Source: Clostridia bacterium
GTDB taxonomy: Bacteria; Bacillota_E; RBS10-35; JAJYVN01
Direction of reading: 5' to 3'
Assembly: GCA_027335515.1 (NCBI GenBank)
Contig: DAHWHT010000350.1
Span: 1 to 7,730, forward strand
Length of the DNA: 7,730 bases
Made by a program: the position numbers and the translations under genes. Positions 1 through 6,047 of this stretch are shown here, in pieces. The stretch's first letter is position 1. Each line of letters starts with the position of its first letter. A model generated the notes under the pieces. That model made no database searches, was not told the origin of the DNA, and was given only the letters and a program-made list of their open reading frames with translations.

Positions 1-32
1 AATCCAAGCATGACTTAGTGGGGGGGGCGCCG

Positions 33-806
33 ATGGCGACGGCCGCCGCGATTACCGTTCTGGGCCGCCACGGTCGGTATCCGGCGCCGGGTGGGGCTGG
101 GCGGGGCTACCTGCTGGCCGGGCCCGGTGGCGCGGTGCTCATTGGCTGTGGCAGCGGGGTGGCCGGCCGCTTGGGCTACGCGCTCGCCCAGCCGTCGGAC
201 CTGGCGGCGGTGGTCCTTCCCGATTTGCGTCCCGACCATATCGGCGATCTGGCGGCGATCGGCTGCATGGCGGCCGACCAGGCGGCGCGCGGTGAACGCC
301 GCGGCCTGCTGGTCGTGTATGCCCTGTCGTCCCCGGCCGAAGCCTGGCGGCGGCTGCACTGGCCCGGCGTGCTGGACGTGCGGGGCGTCGGACCGGGCGA
401 CCGCATCCAGGTGGCCGGCTGGTCCTGCGGTTGGACCGCGACCGACCACGCCTGCCCCGGGGCGGCGCTGCGCTGGTCGGGGCCGGAGGGTGAGGCGCTG
501 GCCTGCACCGGCCTGACCGCCCCGAGTGCCGCCGTCCAGGCGGCGTGCGCCGGGGTGGAGGTGTTGTTGGCGGAAGCGGACGGACCGGGCGACGAACTGC
601 AGGAGGAGTGGGCCGGCGGGCTGGCCCCGGCGCAGGCGGGCGAACTTGCGGCAACCTGCGGCGTGCGGACGCTGCTGCTTTCCCACCTGGACCCGGCGGT
701 GGAACCGGGCGCCGCCGCGGCCGCGGCACGCAACGCCTTTTCGCGCGCCGCCCTTGCCCTGGAAGGACGCAGTTACCCGCTTGGCGCGCGGATGGATCGG
801 GGTTGA
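33..806 (+). CDS. YhfI-like MBL-fold protein with degenerate metal site
   Basis: This 257-residue protein has the overall pattern of the YhfI/RNase Z-like branch of the metallo-beta-lactamase fold: an N-terminal LGRHGRYPAPGG stretch (10-21), a CGSG turn (39-42), the metal-motif position (64-69), and a late LLLSHL strand (214-219). In active relatives the first strand ends in DCGSG and the metal motif is HxHxDH. Here these read GCGSG (Gly38) and DLRPDH, so both leading histidines are gone while Asp68 and His69 remain. The bridging aspartate position reads TGL (159-161) and the usual GH pair near 195 is GG. His139 and His218 are kept. The sequence therefore suggests a folded but probably non-hydrolytic member, or one with a different metal site. 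The ATG at 33 was chosen because a G-run (20-27) sits 5 bases upstream and relatives start at the first strand. An upstream in-frame GTG at 18 would add five residues. The fold is fairly sure; the function is unknown. Confidence 0.8.
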   Translation: MATAAAITVLGRHGRYPAPGGAGRGYLLAGPGGAVLIGCGSGVAGRLGYALAQPSDLAAVVLPDLRPDHIGDLAAIGCMAADQAARGERRGLLVVYALSSPAEAWRRLHWPGVLDVRGVGPGDRIQVAGWSCGWTATDHACPGAALRWSGPEGEALACTGLTAPSAAVQAACAGVEVLLAEADGPGDELQEEWAGGLAPAQAGELAATCGVRTLLLSHLDPAVEPGAAAAAARNAFSRAALALEGRSYPLGARMDRG

Positions 807-974
807 GTCGTCGCCGCGGCCCTCTTGGGCTGGGCGGCGGCGGATGGAGCGCAGGTCGGAACGCAGCCGGGCGGCGGGTGGGCCAAGCACGGGGCGCCGG
901 AGGCGGTTGGCGGCGGCGGGTTCGCCTGGGGTGTGCCCCCGCGCGCACGGGCGGGAGACGGCCGCCGGCTCGCC

Positions 975-2357
975 TCAGGTGCGCGGCCAGGTCGCCAGGG
1001 TCAGTTCCGCGGCCGTTTGCGCTTGGCCAAAGGCGATTTCGGCGGGTACGCCGCGTCCCAAGTCCGCCATGGCGCTGGCGAGCTCCGGCAGGGCGTGCAG
1101 GGGCGGGGGGACGACCAGGTCGGCTTCCGGGTGGGCCACAAAGACGTCGTTGTTCAGGTGCGGTGCGGAGCGGCGCCAGAGGGTGGAGCCGGCCAGCGCG
1201 CGCAGGGCGGGCACCCCGCTGCCGGTGGCGGCCACCGCATACTGCGCCTCGGGCGTGGCGGTAAACAGCGCCAGACGCAGGGCGATGCCGCGCTTGGCCG
1301 GGTTCCGTGGTACGGCCGCCACCCCGTCGGCCTGGACCGGCTGCACGCGGCCGTGGGGGAACACGGGTAGCGGCGCCGCCCCCCAGGCGAAGCTGGCGCC
1401 GATCCGCGCCTGAAGGGTCGGGATGTCGCGGTGGTGGCCGATCAACAGGGCCGCGCCGCCCTGCGCGAACAGTGCCACGGCCGACGGGGGCGGCAGCGCG
1501 GGCTCGTAGGCGCGCAGGGCGTTGAGGGCCCGGATGCCGTTCAGGGCGGTCGGTGAGGCGAAGCGGGGGACGAAGCCGGCGCCCCGCGGGTTCGGATTGG
1601 TGGCCAGCATGCGGCCTCCGAATCCCGTCACGAAGGCGCACAGCAGTTCCAGATTGAACGGTCGGGTGACGGCGGCCAGGGGGACCGCGCGCCCCACCAG
1701 GCGCAACTGCACCTCCTGGCAGATGCGCACCAGGTCGGTCAGGGTCCAGCCGTCGGCCGGCGGGTTGGCGCCGGCGCGGGCCAGGGCGTCGCTGTTGTAG
1801 AAGACGACGAGCGGGTCGCGGAAGAGCGGCACCAGGACCTGGCGTCCGCCTGGGGCGCAAAACCGCAGCAGCGACGGGTAGATGCCCGCGCTGAGATCGG
1901 CCGCCCGCAGGCCCGCGCCGACGTCCAGCATCAGTGCCGGGGCATACAGCAGGTTGCGGATGGACGGATCGGCGACCAGCACGTCCGGCGCGCCCTCGTT
2001 CCGGCCGGCGAGCATGCCCTGTACCGCACCCGCCAGCGACGGCTGTGCCAGGTGCACGGTCGGCACCGGATCCTTTGGAAAGGCGCGGGCGTAGGCGGCC
2101 GCCAGGGAGGTGGCGGAGGGCAGCAGACGCGGGGAGAGGGTGCCGTTGGCCTGGCGGCCGGCGCCGACCAGCAGGCGCAGCTGGCCGTCGCTGGGCTGGC
2201 GCCGGCCGACGCGCCGGCCGCAGCCGGCCTGCAGCAGCGCGGCTGGTGTGAGGCCGAGCGCCGCCGCCGCCCGCAGCAGCGACCGCCGCGAAACGCTCGT
2301 CCGGTCCCGCCGCGCCGCACCTGCTGGACCCCGGGCGTCTTTCGCTTCGCCCCTCAT
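975..2357 (-). CDS. ABC transporter solute-binding lipoprotein, family 1, Tat-type signal
   Basis: This 460-residue protein is a probable extracellular substrate-binding component of a carbohydrate-type ABC importer. The N-terminus carries a twin-arginine motif (SRRSLLR, 23-29), a hydrophobic Ala/Leu stretch (about 28-43), then QAGC with Cys46 as the likely lipidated residue; the -3 residue is Gln rather than the usual Leu. The body has the family-1 pattern: VFYNSDALARAG before a Trp-Thr-Leu-Thr segment (the usual P-x-TW-[DE]-E-L site), a mid-protein GGAALLIG segment, and near the end TPEAQYAVAATGSGVPAL, which matches the common 'speaQ..., g-lPa' region. No permease or ATPase gene lies on either side, so the partner transporter must be elsewhere. 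The ATG at 2357 was chosen because it directly precedes a normal signal peptide. The frame stays open further upstream to 2681, but that part is Arg-rich with non-coding character. No strong Shine-Dalgarno is visible. The substrate cannot be told. Confidence 0.85.
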   Translation of the reverse strand: MRGEAKDARGPAGAARRDRTSVSRRSLLRAAAALGLTPAALLQAGCGRRVGRRQPSDGQLRLLVGAGRQANGTLSPRLLPSATSLAAAYARAFPKDPVPTVHLAQPSLAGAVQGMLAGRNEGAPDVLVADPSIRNLLYAPALMLDVGAGLRAADLSAGIYPSLLRFCAPGGRQVLVPLFRDPLVVFYNSDALARAGANPPADGWTLTDLVRICQEVQLRLVGRAVPLAAVTRPFNLELLCAFVTGFGGRMLATNPNPRGAGFVPRFASPTALNGIRALNALRAYEPALPPPSAVALFAQGGAALLIGHHRDIPTLQARIGASFAWGAAPLPVFPHGRVQPVQADGVAAVPRNPAKRGIALRLALFTATPEAQYAVAATGSGVPALRALAGSTLWRRSAPHLNNDVFVAHPEADLVVPPPLHALPELASAMADLGRGVPAEIAFGQAQTAAELTLATWPRT

Positions 2358-2390
2358 GACCGTCGCGTCCCGCGCGGCTGGCCGGCTCGT

Positions 2391-2411
2391 CCGCCGCGGT
2401 CGACGCGGCGG
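2391..2411. repeat. Perfect 8-bp inverted repeat with 5-base spacer
   Basis: CCGCCGCG (2391-2398) and CGCGGCGG (2404-2411) are exact reverse complements around GTCGA. It begins 34 bases upstream of the binding-protein ATG, in its leader or promoter. It could be an operator for a dimeric repressor, or an RNA hairpin in the leader. In DNA this GC-rich, chance palindromes made only of C and G are not rare. Confidence 0.45.
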
Positions 2412-2608
2412 GAGACGCCTGGATGGGGCGCGTACCGGAACGCCCGCGTCAGGTGCACATCGCCGCCGCCTTCCACACCGTCTCCGTCCCTTCGCCGCGG
2501 TCCGTTGGCCGCCGTTCCTGCGGGCGCCGGCCCAGCCGCTCCTCGGTCGATACCCTGCCCGGTCCGGGGGGGTGTACCGCCCCCGCGCGGCCGCGCCTTT
2601 CGCCACGG

Positions 2609-2650
2609 GACGCGGTGATCCCCTGCCGGACGCGGTGCCGCGACGCGGTG
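2609..2650 (+). repeat. Three direct copies of GACGCGGTG upstream of prkA
   Basis: Exact 9-base copies lie at 2609-2617, 2629-2637 and 2642-2650, with start-to-start distances of 20 and 13 bases. The first two copies sit about two helical turns apart, so both would face the same side of the DNA. The last copy ends 96 bases before the prkA ATG and just upstream of the weak promoter candidate at 2652-2681. This arrangement fits binding sites for an activator or repressor, but no regulator family is recognised from the motif. Confidence 0.45.
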
Positions 2651-2729
2651 GTTCTCGCCACCCCGGTCGTGGACATACCATGCAGCGTCTTCATTGGCCG
2701 CCCCCTGCGCCGGGCGGCGGATGCGGGCT

Positions 2730-2736
2730 GGAGGGG
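2730..2736 (+). promoter_or_regulatory. Ribosome binding site of prkA
   Basis: GGAGGGG is a good Shine-Dalgarno match. With the adjacent G at 2737 it leaves 9 bases to the ATG at 2747, and this decides the start. The second ATG at 2753 is too far, and the longer open frame from 2423 has no such site and no family resemblance. Confidence 0.7.
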
Positions 2737-2746
2737 GCGGATCTCG

Positions 2747-4702
2747 ATGGCGATGGAGCCGGCCGACGGCGCCGCGGTGGCCGATCTGGCCGACCGCCTG
2801 CAAGAGGAGCGCCAGCAGGCCACGGCGCTCGCGTGGCGGGGTGGTTTCGCAGAATACTACGCCATGTGCCGCCGCACCCCGGCGTTGGCGGATCTGAGCC
2901 ATGCCAGGCTTTTTGCCGCGCTGCGGGCGGTGGGTGAACCGAGTTCCGGGGAGGAAGGCGAGCGGGCATTCCCTTTTTTCGAACACGACCTCTTTGGGCT
3001 GCAGCACACACTGGAGCAGATCTACGAATACTTCGCATCGGCCGCGCGGCGGCTGGAGGTGCGAAAGCGCATCCTCCTGTTGATGGGGCCGGTGGGCGGC
3101 GGCAAGTCCACGATCGTCACCCTGCTCAAGCGCGGCCTGGAGGCATACAGCCGCACGGCGCCCGGGGCGCTGTACGGGATCGAGGGCTGCCCGATGCACG
3201 AGGAACCGCTGCACCTGCTGCCGGCGTCGGTCCGGCGCATCCTCCGGGAGCGGGACGGCATCCACGTCGAAGGCGACCTCTGTCCCGTGTGCCGCTGGCG
3301 ACTGGAGCAGGAGTGGGCCGGCGACCCGCTGCGCGCGCGGGTGGAGCGGGTGCTGCTGTCGGAGCGGGAGCGGCTGGGCATCGGCACCTTCACCCCTTCA
3401 GACGAGAAGTCTCAGGATATCAGCGAACTGGTCGGATCGGTGGACCTGGCGACGGTCGGTCAGTATGGGACCGAGTCGGATCCGCGCGCCTACCGCTTCG
3501 ACGGCGAGTTCAATATCGCGAACCGCGGCCTGATGGAGTTCGTCGAGATGCTCAAGTGCCAGGATGAGTTCCTGTATGGGTTGCTGACGTTGTCACAGGA
3601 GCAGTCGATCAAGACGTCGCGTTTTGCGATGATCCACGCGGACCTGGTGGTGGTCGCCCACACCAACGAGTCGGAATACCAGAGCTTCGTCGCCAATCCG
3701 CGCAATGAGGCCCTGAGGGACCGCATCATCCTGGTGCGCGTTCCATACAATCTGCGGGTGCGTGACGAGGTGCGCATCTATCGCAAGCTCCTTGCCGACA
3801 GTGGGATCGGCGACGTGCACCTGGCCCCGGGCAGCCTTGAGGTGGCGGCCGGCTTCGCCGTCCTGACCCGGCTGCGGGAGAGCAAAAAGGCCGGCATGAG
3901 TCGGATGAAGAAGCTGCGGTTGTATAACGGCGAGGCGGTGGAAGGGTTCGGCCCGGAGGACGTGCGGGAGCTGCAGCGGGAGGGCGCGGACGTTGCGGAC
4001 CGCGGCGAGTGGGCGGAGGGGATGGCGGGCATTTCCCCCCGCTACATTATCAACCGGCTGTCGGCCGTCGTCGCACGCGGCGAGTGCCGCTGCCTGACCC
4101 CGCTGGAGACCTTGCGCAGCCTCAAAGAGGGGTTGGACCAGCACACGGCGCTGGACCGCGCCCAGCGCGAGCACTACCTGAACCTGATCTACGAGGTGCG
4201 CCAGGACTACGACGAGCGCGCCAAGACCGAGGTGCACCGCGCCTTCGTCTACTCCTTTGAGGAGTCGGCGCGTACGCTCTTTGACAACTACCTGGACAAC
4301 GCCCTGGCGGCGTGGAACCGCACCCGCCTGCGCGACCCGATCACCGGGGAAGAGATCGAGCCGGACGAGCGGTTGATGCGGGCGATCGAAGAACAGATCG
4401 GGGTTCCCGAGAACGCCAAACGGGCCTTCCGCGAGGAGATCCTGATCCGGATCTCGGCCATGGCGCGCCGGGGCGAGCGCTTTGATTACCGCAGCCACGA
4501 CCGCCTGCGGGAGGCCTTGGAAAAGAAGCTCTTCGCCGATCTGCGCAACGTGGTCAAGGTCACGACCAGCAGCAAGACCCCGGATGCCGATCAGCTCAAG
4601 CGGGTGAGCGAGGTCTGCAGCCGACTGGTCGCGGACCAGGGCTACTGCGCGCACTGTGCCCACGACCTGGTGCAGTATGTTGGACAGTTGCTGGCGCGTT
4701 GA
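2747..4702 (+). CDS. prkA: Serine protein kinase PrkA (AAA-type)
   Basis: This 651-residue protein aligns from end to end with Bacillus PrkA and Escherichia YeaG, which are near 630-645 residues. It has an N-terminal AAA-type domain with Walker A GPVGGGKS (114-121), the family stretch GTFTPSDEKSQDISEL (213-228), SDPRAYRFDGEFN (244-256), MEFVEMLK (263-270) and a sensor-like AHTNESEY (304-311). The C-terminal kinase-like part contains SPRYIINR (430-437), SLKEGLDQH (458-466), LRDPITGEE (528-536), NAKRAFREEILIRIS (556-570) and KKLFADLRNVVK (593-604). Relatives are cytoplasmic Ser/Thr kinases linked to sporulation in Bacillus and to stationary-phase or nutrient stress in enterobacteria. Two CxxC pairs, Cys179/Cys182 and Cys634/Cys637, are absent from the Bacillus subtilis protein as I recall it and may form a metal site. 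The usual neighbours yhbH (DUF444) and spoVR are not in this window. A 6-phosphogluconate dehydrogenase gene follows after 51 bases, so the two may be co-transcribed. Identification is very sure; substrates are unknown. Confidence 0.96.
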   Translation: MAMEPADGAAVADLADRLQEERQQATALAWRGGFAEYYAMCRRTPALADLSHARLFAALRAVGEPSSGEEGERAFPFFEHDLFGLQHTLEQIYEYFASAARRLEVRKRILLLMGPVGGGKSTIVTLLKRGLEAYSRTAPGALYGIEGCPMHEEPLHLLPASVRRILRERDGIHVEGDLCPVCRWRLEQEWAGDPLRARVERVLLSERERLGIGTFTPSDEKSQDISELVGSVDLATVGQYGTESDPRAYRFDGEFNIANRGLMEFVEMLKCQDEFLYGLLTLSQEQSIKTSRFAMIHADLVVVAHTNESEYQSFVANPRNEALRDRIILVRVPYNLRVRDEVRIYRKLLADSGIGDVHLAPGSLEVAAGFAVLTRLRESKKAGMSRMKKLRLYNGEAVEGFGPEDVRELQREGADVADRGEWAEGMAGISPRYIINRLSAVVARGECRCLTPLETLRSLKEGLDQHTALDRAQREHYLNLIYEVRQDYDERAKTEVHRAFVYSFEESARTLFDNYLDNALAAWNRTRLRDPITGEEIEPDERLMRAIEEQIGVPENAKRAFREEILIRISAMARRGERFDYRSHDRLREALEKKLFADLRNVVKVTTSSKTPDADQLKRVSEVCSRLVADQGYCAHCAHDLVQYVGQLLAR

Positions 4703-4720
4703 GGGGCAGGAGCTTGACGG

Positions 4721-4743
4721 CCCCGGGCGTACGTAGCCCGGGG
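4721..4743 (+). promoter_or_regulatory. GC-rich hairpin over the dehydrogenase ribosome binding site
   Basis: CCCCGGGC (4721-4728) and GCCCGGGG (4736-4743) form a perfect 8-bp stem with a 7-base GTACGTA loop, 18 bases after the prkA stop. The right arm shares four bases (4740-4743) with the likely Shine-Dalgarno of the next gene. No U-run follows, so it is a poor intrinsic terminator. It more likely tunes translation of the dehydrogenase, or stabilises the 3' end of the prkA message. Confidence 0.6.
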
Positions 4744-4746
4744 GTG
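4740..4746 (+). promoter_or_regulatory. Ribosome binding site of the 6PGDH gene
   Basis: GGGGGTG differs from the consensus GGAGGTG only by a G that can wobble-pair with the anti-Shine-Dalgarno U. It lies 7 bases before the GTG at 4754 and supports that start over the ATG at 4766. Its first four bases are locked in the hairpin at 4721-4743. Confidence 0.5.
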
Positions 4747-4753
4747 GTGTGCC

Positions 4754-5659
4754 GTGGAGTTGGGGATGGTCGGGCTCGGGCGGATGGGTGGCAACATGAC
4801 CCTGCGGTTGCTGGGCGGTGGGCACCGCGTCGTCGTTTACGACCGGAATGCCGAGGCGGCACAGGCCGTCGCCGCAAAGGGCGCGGCGACGGCCCGCGAC
4901 CTGGAGGACCTCGTCGCCCAGCTGAAGCCGCCGCGCGCCGTATGGGTGATGGTACCGGCGGGCGATGCCACACAGGCGACCCTGGACGCGCTGGGGGGGC
5001 TGCTCCAGGCGGGGGACGTCGTGATCGATGGCGGTAACTCCCGGTACAGCGACACCCAGAGGCGGGCGGAGGTCCTGGCGGAGGCCGGACTGACCCTCCT
5101 GGACGCCGGCACCAGCGGCGGGGTGTGGGGGTTGAGCGAGGGCTACTGCCTGATGGTCGGGGGATCGGAGGCCGCCTGTCAACGCCTGGAGCCCATCTTC
5201 ACCGCGCTGGCGCCCGATGCCGGCTACCTGCGGACCGGGCCGGCCGGCTCCGGCCACTACGTGAAGATGATCCACAACGGCATCGAGTATGGCATGCTCG
5301 AGGCGTACGCCGAGGGGTTCGAGCTCATGGCGGCCCACGAGTTTGACCTGGACCTGCGCGCCATCGCCGAACTGTGGCAGCATGGCAGCGTGGTGCGTTC
5401 GTGGCTGCTCGACCTCGCCGGTCGGGCTCTGACCGAGGATCCGCGCCTGGAGGGTATTCGCGGTTACGTCGAGGACTCCGGTGAGGGACGCTGGACCGTT
5501 GAAGAGGCCATCCGCCTGGGCGTGCCCCTGCCGGCCCTCGCCTTCTCTTTGTTCGAACGCTTCCGCAGCCGCCAGGAAGACGCCTGGAGCGATCGGTTCA
5601 TCGCCGCCCTGCGCAACCAATTCGGCGGACACGCCGTGCGGCGGGCCGAGCCGCGGTGA
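4754..5659 (+). CDS. 6-phosphogluconate dehydrogenase, decarboxylating, short YqeC type
   Basis: This 301-residue enzyme oxidatively decarboxylates 6-phosphogluconate to ribulose 5-phosphate in the cytoplasm, within the oxidative pentose-phosphate branch. The Rossmann motif GLGRMG is at 7-12, followed by VMVPAG (65-70), DGGNSRYSDT (92-101) and DAGTSGGVWGLSEGYCLM (117-134), the last typical of the short approx. 300-residue class (Bacillus YqeC-like). The catalytic segment YVKMIHNGIEYG (169-180) supplies Lys171, His174, Asn175 and Glu178. The C-terminal RNQFGGH places Arg287 and His293 at the same spacing as the substrate-binding pair of the long enzymes. The end of the second beta strand reads VVVYDRN (26-32); an Asp here often goes with NAD use, but the following Arg leaves NADP possible. 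The start is GTG with a wobble Shine-Dalgarno partly held in a hairpin. It probably shares a transcript with prkA and converges on a small membrane protein gene 6 bases away. Confidence 0.95.
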   Translation: MELGMVGLGRMGGNMTLRLLGGGHRVVVYDRNAEAAQAVAAKGAATARDLEDLVAQLKPPRAVWVMVPAGDATQATLDALGGLLQAGDVVIDGGNSRYSDTQRRAEVLAEAGLTLLDAGTSGGVWGLSEGYCLMVGGSEAACQRLEPIFTALAPDAGYLRTGPAGSGHYVKMIHNGIEYGMLEAYAEGFELMAAHEFDLDLRAIAELWQHGSVVRSWLLDLAGRALTEDPRLEGIRGYVEDSGEGRWTVEEAIRLGVPLPALAFSLFERFRSRQEDAWSDRFIAALRNQFGGHAVRRAEPR

Positions 5660-5665
5660 CGCGGG

Positions 5666-6007
5666 TCAGCGCGGCTGCCACCCGCTGACGACGACCCCCG
5701 CGATTACGAGCGTCATCCCGATCAGGGATCGGCTGGTGGGCAACTGGCGGCCGAGGATGATGAGTCCCAGGGCCGATGCGACGACGGCGAAGGCGAATTG
5801 GGAAAGCTGGACCGGCCAGAGGTTCCAGCCGCGCGCCGCCGCGAAACGCAGGGCCCAAAAGGGGCCCCAGGCGCCAAGGGCCAGCAGGGGCGTGACCAGG
5901 AGCATGTAGCGGTAGAGCCCGGTCGGTACGCGCAACAGCAGGTACGCCGCTCCGTAGTAGGCGATCTGGCTCAGCAGCAGGGCCACCGAGACGCGCATCC
6001 AGGGCAC
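5666..6007 (-). CDS. Small four-helix DMT/EamA-like membrane protein
   Basis: This 113-residue protein has four predicted membrane segments at about 6-24, 33-52, 66-86 and 95-110, the size and layout of single-domain members of the drug/metabolite transporter superfamily (SMR/EmrE-like or half-EamA). The last helix, preceded by LPTSRSLIGMTLVIAGVVV, resembles the C-terminal helix of these families, where a G-x-x-L-I-x-x-G-V pattern follows the loop. An early acidic residue as in EmrE (Glu14) is not visible, so SMR-type drug efflux by proton exchange is doubtful. The GTG start at 6007 is chosen for an excellent GGAGGAGG site 7 bases upstream; the ATG three codons later is too far from it. Such proteins act as dimers or with a partner. 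The divergent ten-helix transporter gene begins 40 bases away. The substrate is unknown. Confidence 0.8.
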   Translation of the reverse strand: MPWMRVSVALLLSQIAYYGAAYLLLRVPTGLYRYMLLVTPLLALGAWGPFWALRFAAARGWNLWPVQLSQFAFAVVASALGLIILGRQLPTSRSLIGMTLVIAGVVVSGWQPR

Positions 6008-6014
6008 ACCAGGT

Positions 6015-6022
6015 CCTCCTCC
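6015..6022 (-). promoter_or_regulatory. Ribosome binding site of the four-helix membrane protein
   Basis: On the minus strand this reads GGAGGAGG. Seven bases separate it from the GTG at 6007, while the ATG at 5998 lies 16 bases away, so it decides in favour of the GTG start. Confidence 0.65.
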
Positions 6023-6047
6023 GCCGCGGCCCACCGGATCCCAGGGG

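Larger units (their letters stand above)
2358..2746. promoter_or_regulatory. Divergent intergenic region between binding-protein gene and prkA
   Basis: This 389-base stretch lies between two divergently transcribed genes and should hold the promoters of both. It contains a perfect 8-bp inverted repeat (2391-2411) near the binding-protein start, and three GACGCGGTG copies (2609-2650) upstream of prkA. A fourth, shorter GACGCGG lies at 2402-2408 inside the inverted repeat. No convincing sigma-A promoter can be picked out. The best weak candidate for prkA is TTCTCG (2652-2657) with TACCAT (2676-2681) at 18-base spacing. Reading frames of both neighbours stay open through it, but the encoded residues are Arg/Pro-rich and resemble no protein family, so I treat it as non-coding. 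Confidence 0.5.

Noticed and set aside
1..18. Possible end of an upstream gene (frame ending NPSMT and TAG at 16-18, or a TGA at 11-13)
   Set aside because: Five codons are too few to separate a real gene tail from chance.
807..974. Bidirectional terminator between the two convergent genes
   Set aside because: An imperfect GCCGCGGCCC...GGGCTGGGCGGC dyad is visible at about 814-838, but it has mismatches and no T-run.
139..1860. Long minus-strand open frame of 573 codons over the MBL and binding-protein genes
   Set aside because: Arg/Pro-rich shadow of both real genes in another frame.
2358..2681. N-terminal extension of the solute-binding protein
   Set aside because: It would bury the twin-arginine signal peptide behind more than 100 Arg-rich residues; the ATG at 2357 gives a normal signal position.
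2423..2746. N-terminal extension of PrkA by 108 residues from an upstream start
   Set aside because: The encoded residues are Arg/Pro-rich and unlike any PrkA, and a good ribosome binding site precedes the ATG at 2747.
3593..5632. Long minus-strand open frame of 679 codons opposite prkA and the dehydrogenase
   Set aside because: It is the antisense shadow of two clear genes in GC-rich DNA and resembles no family.
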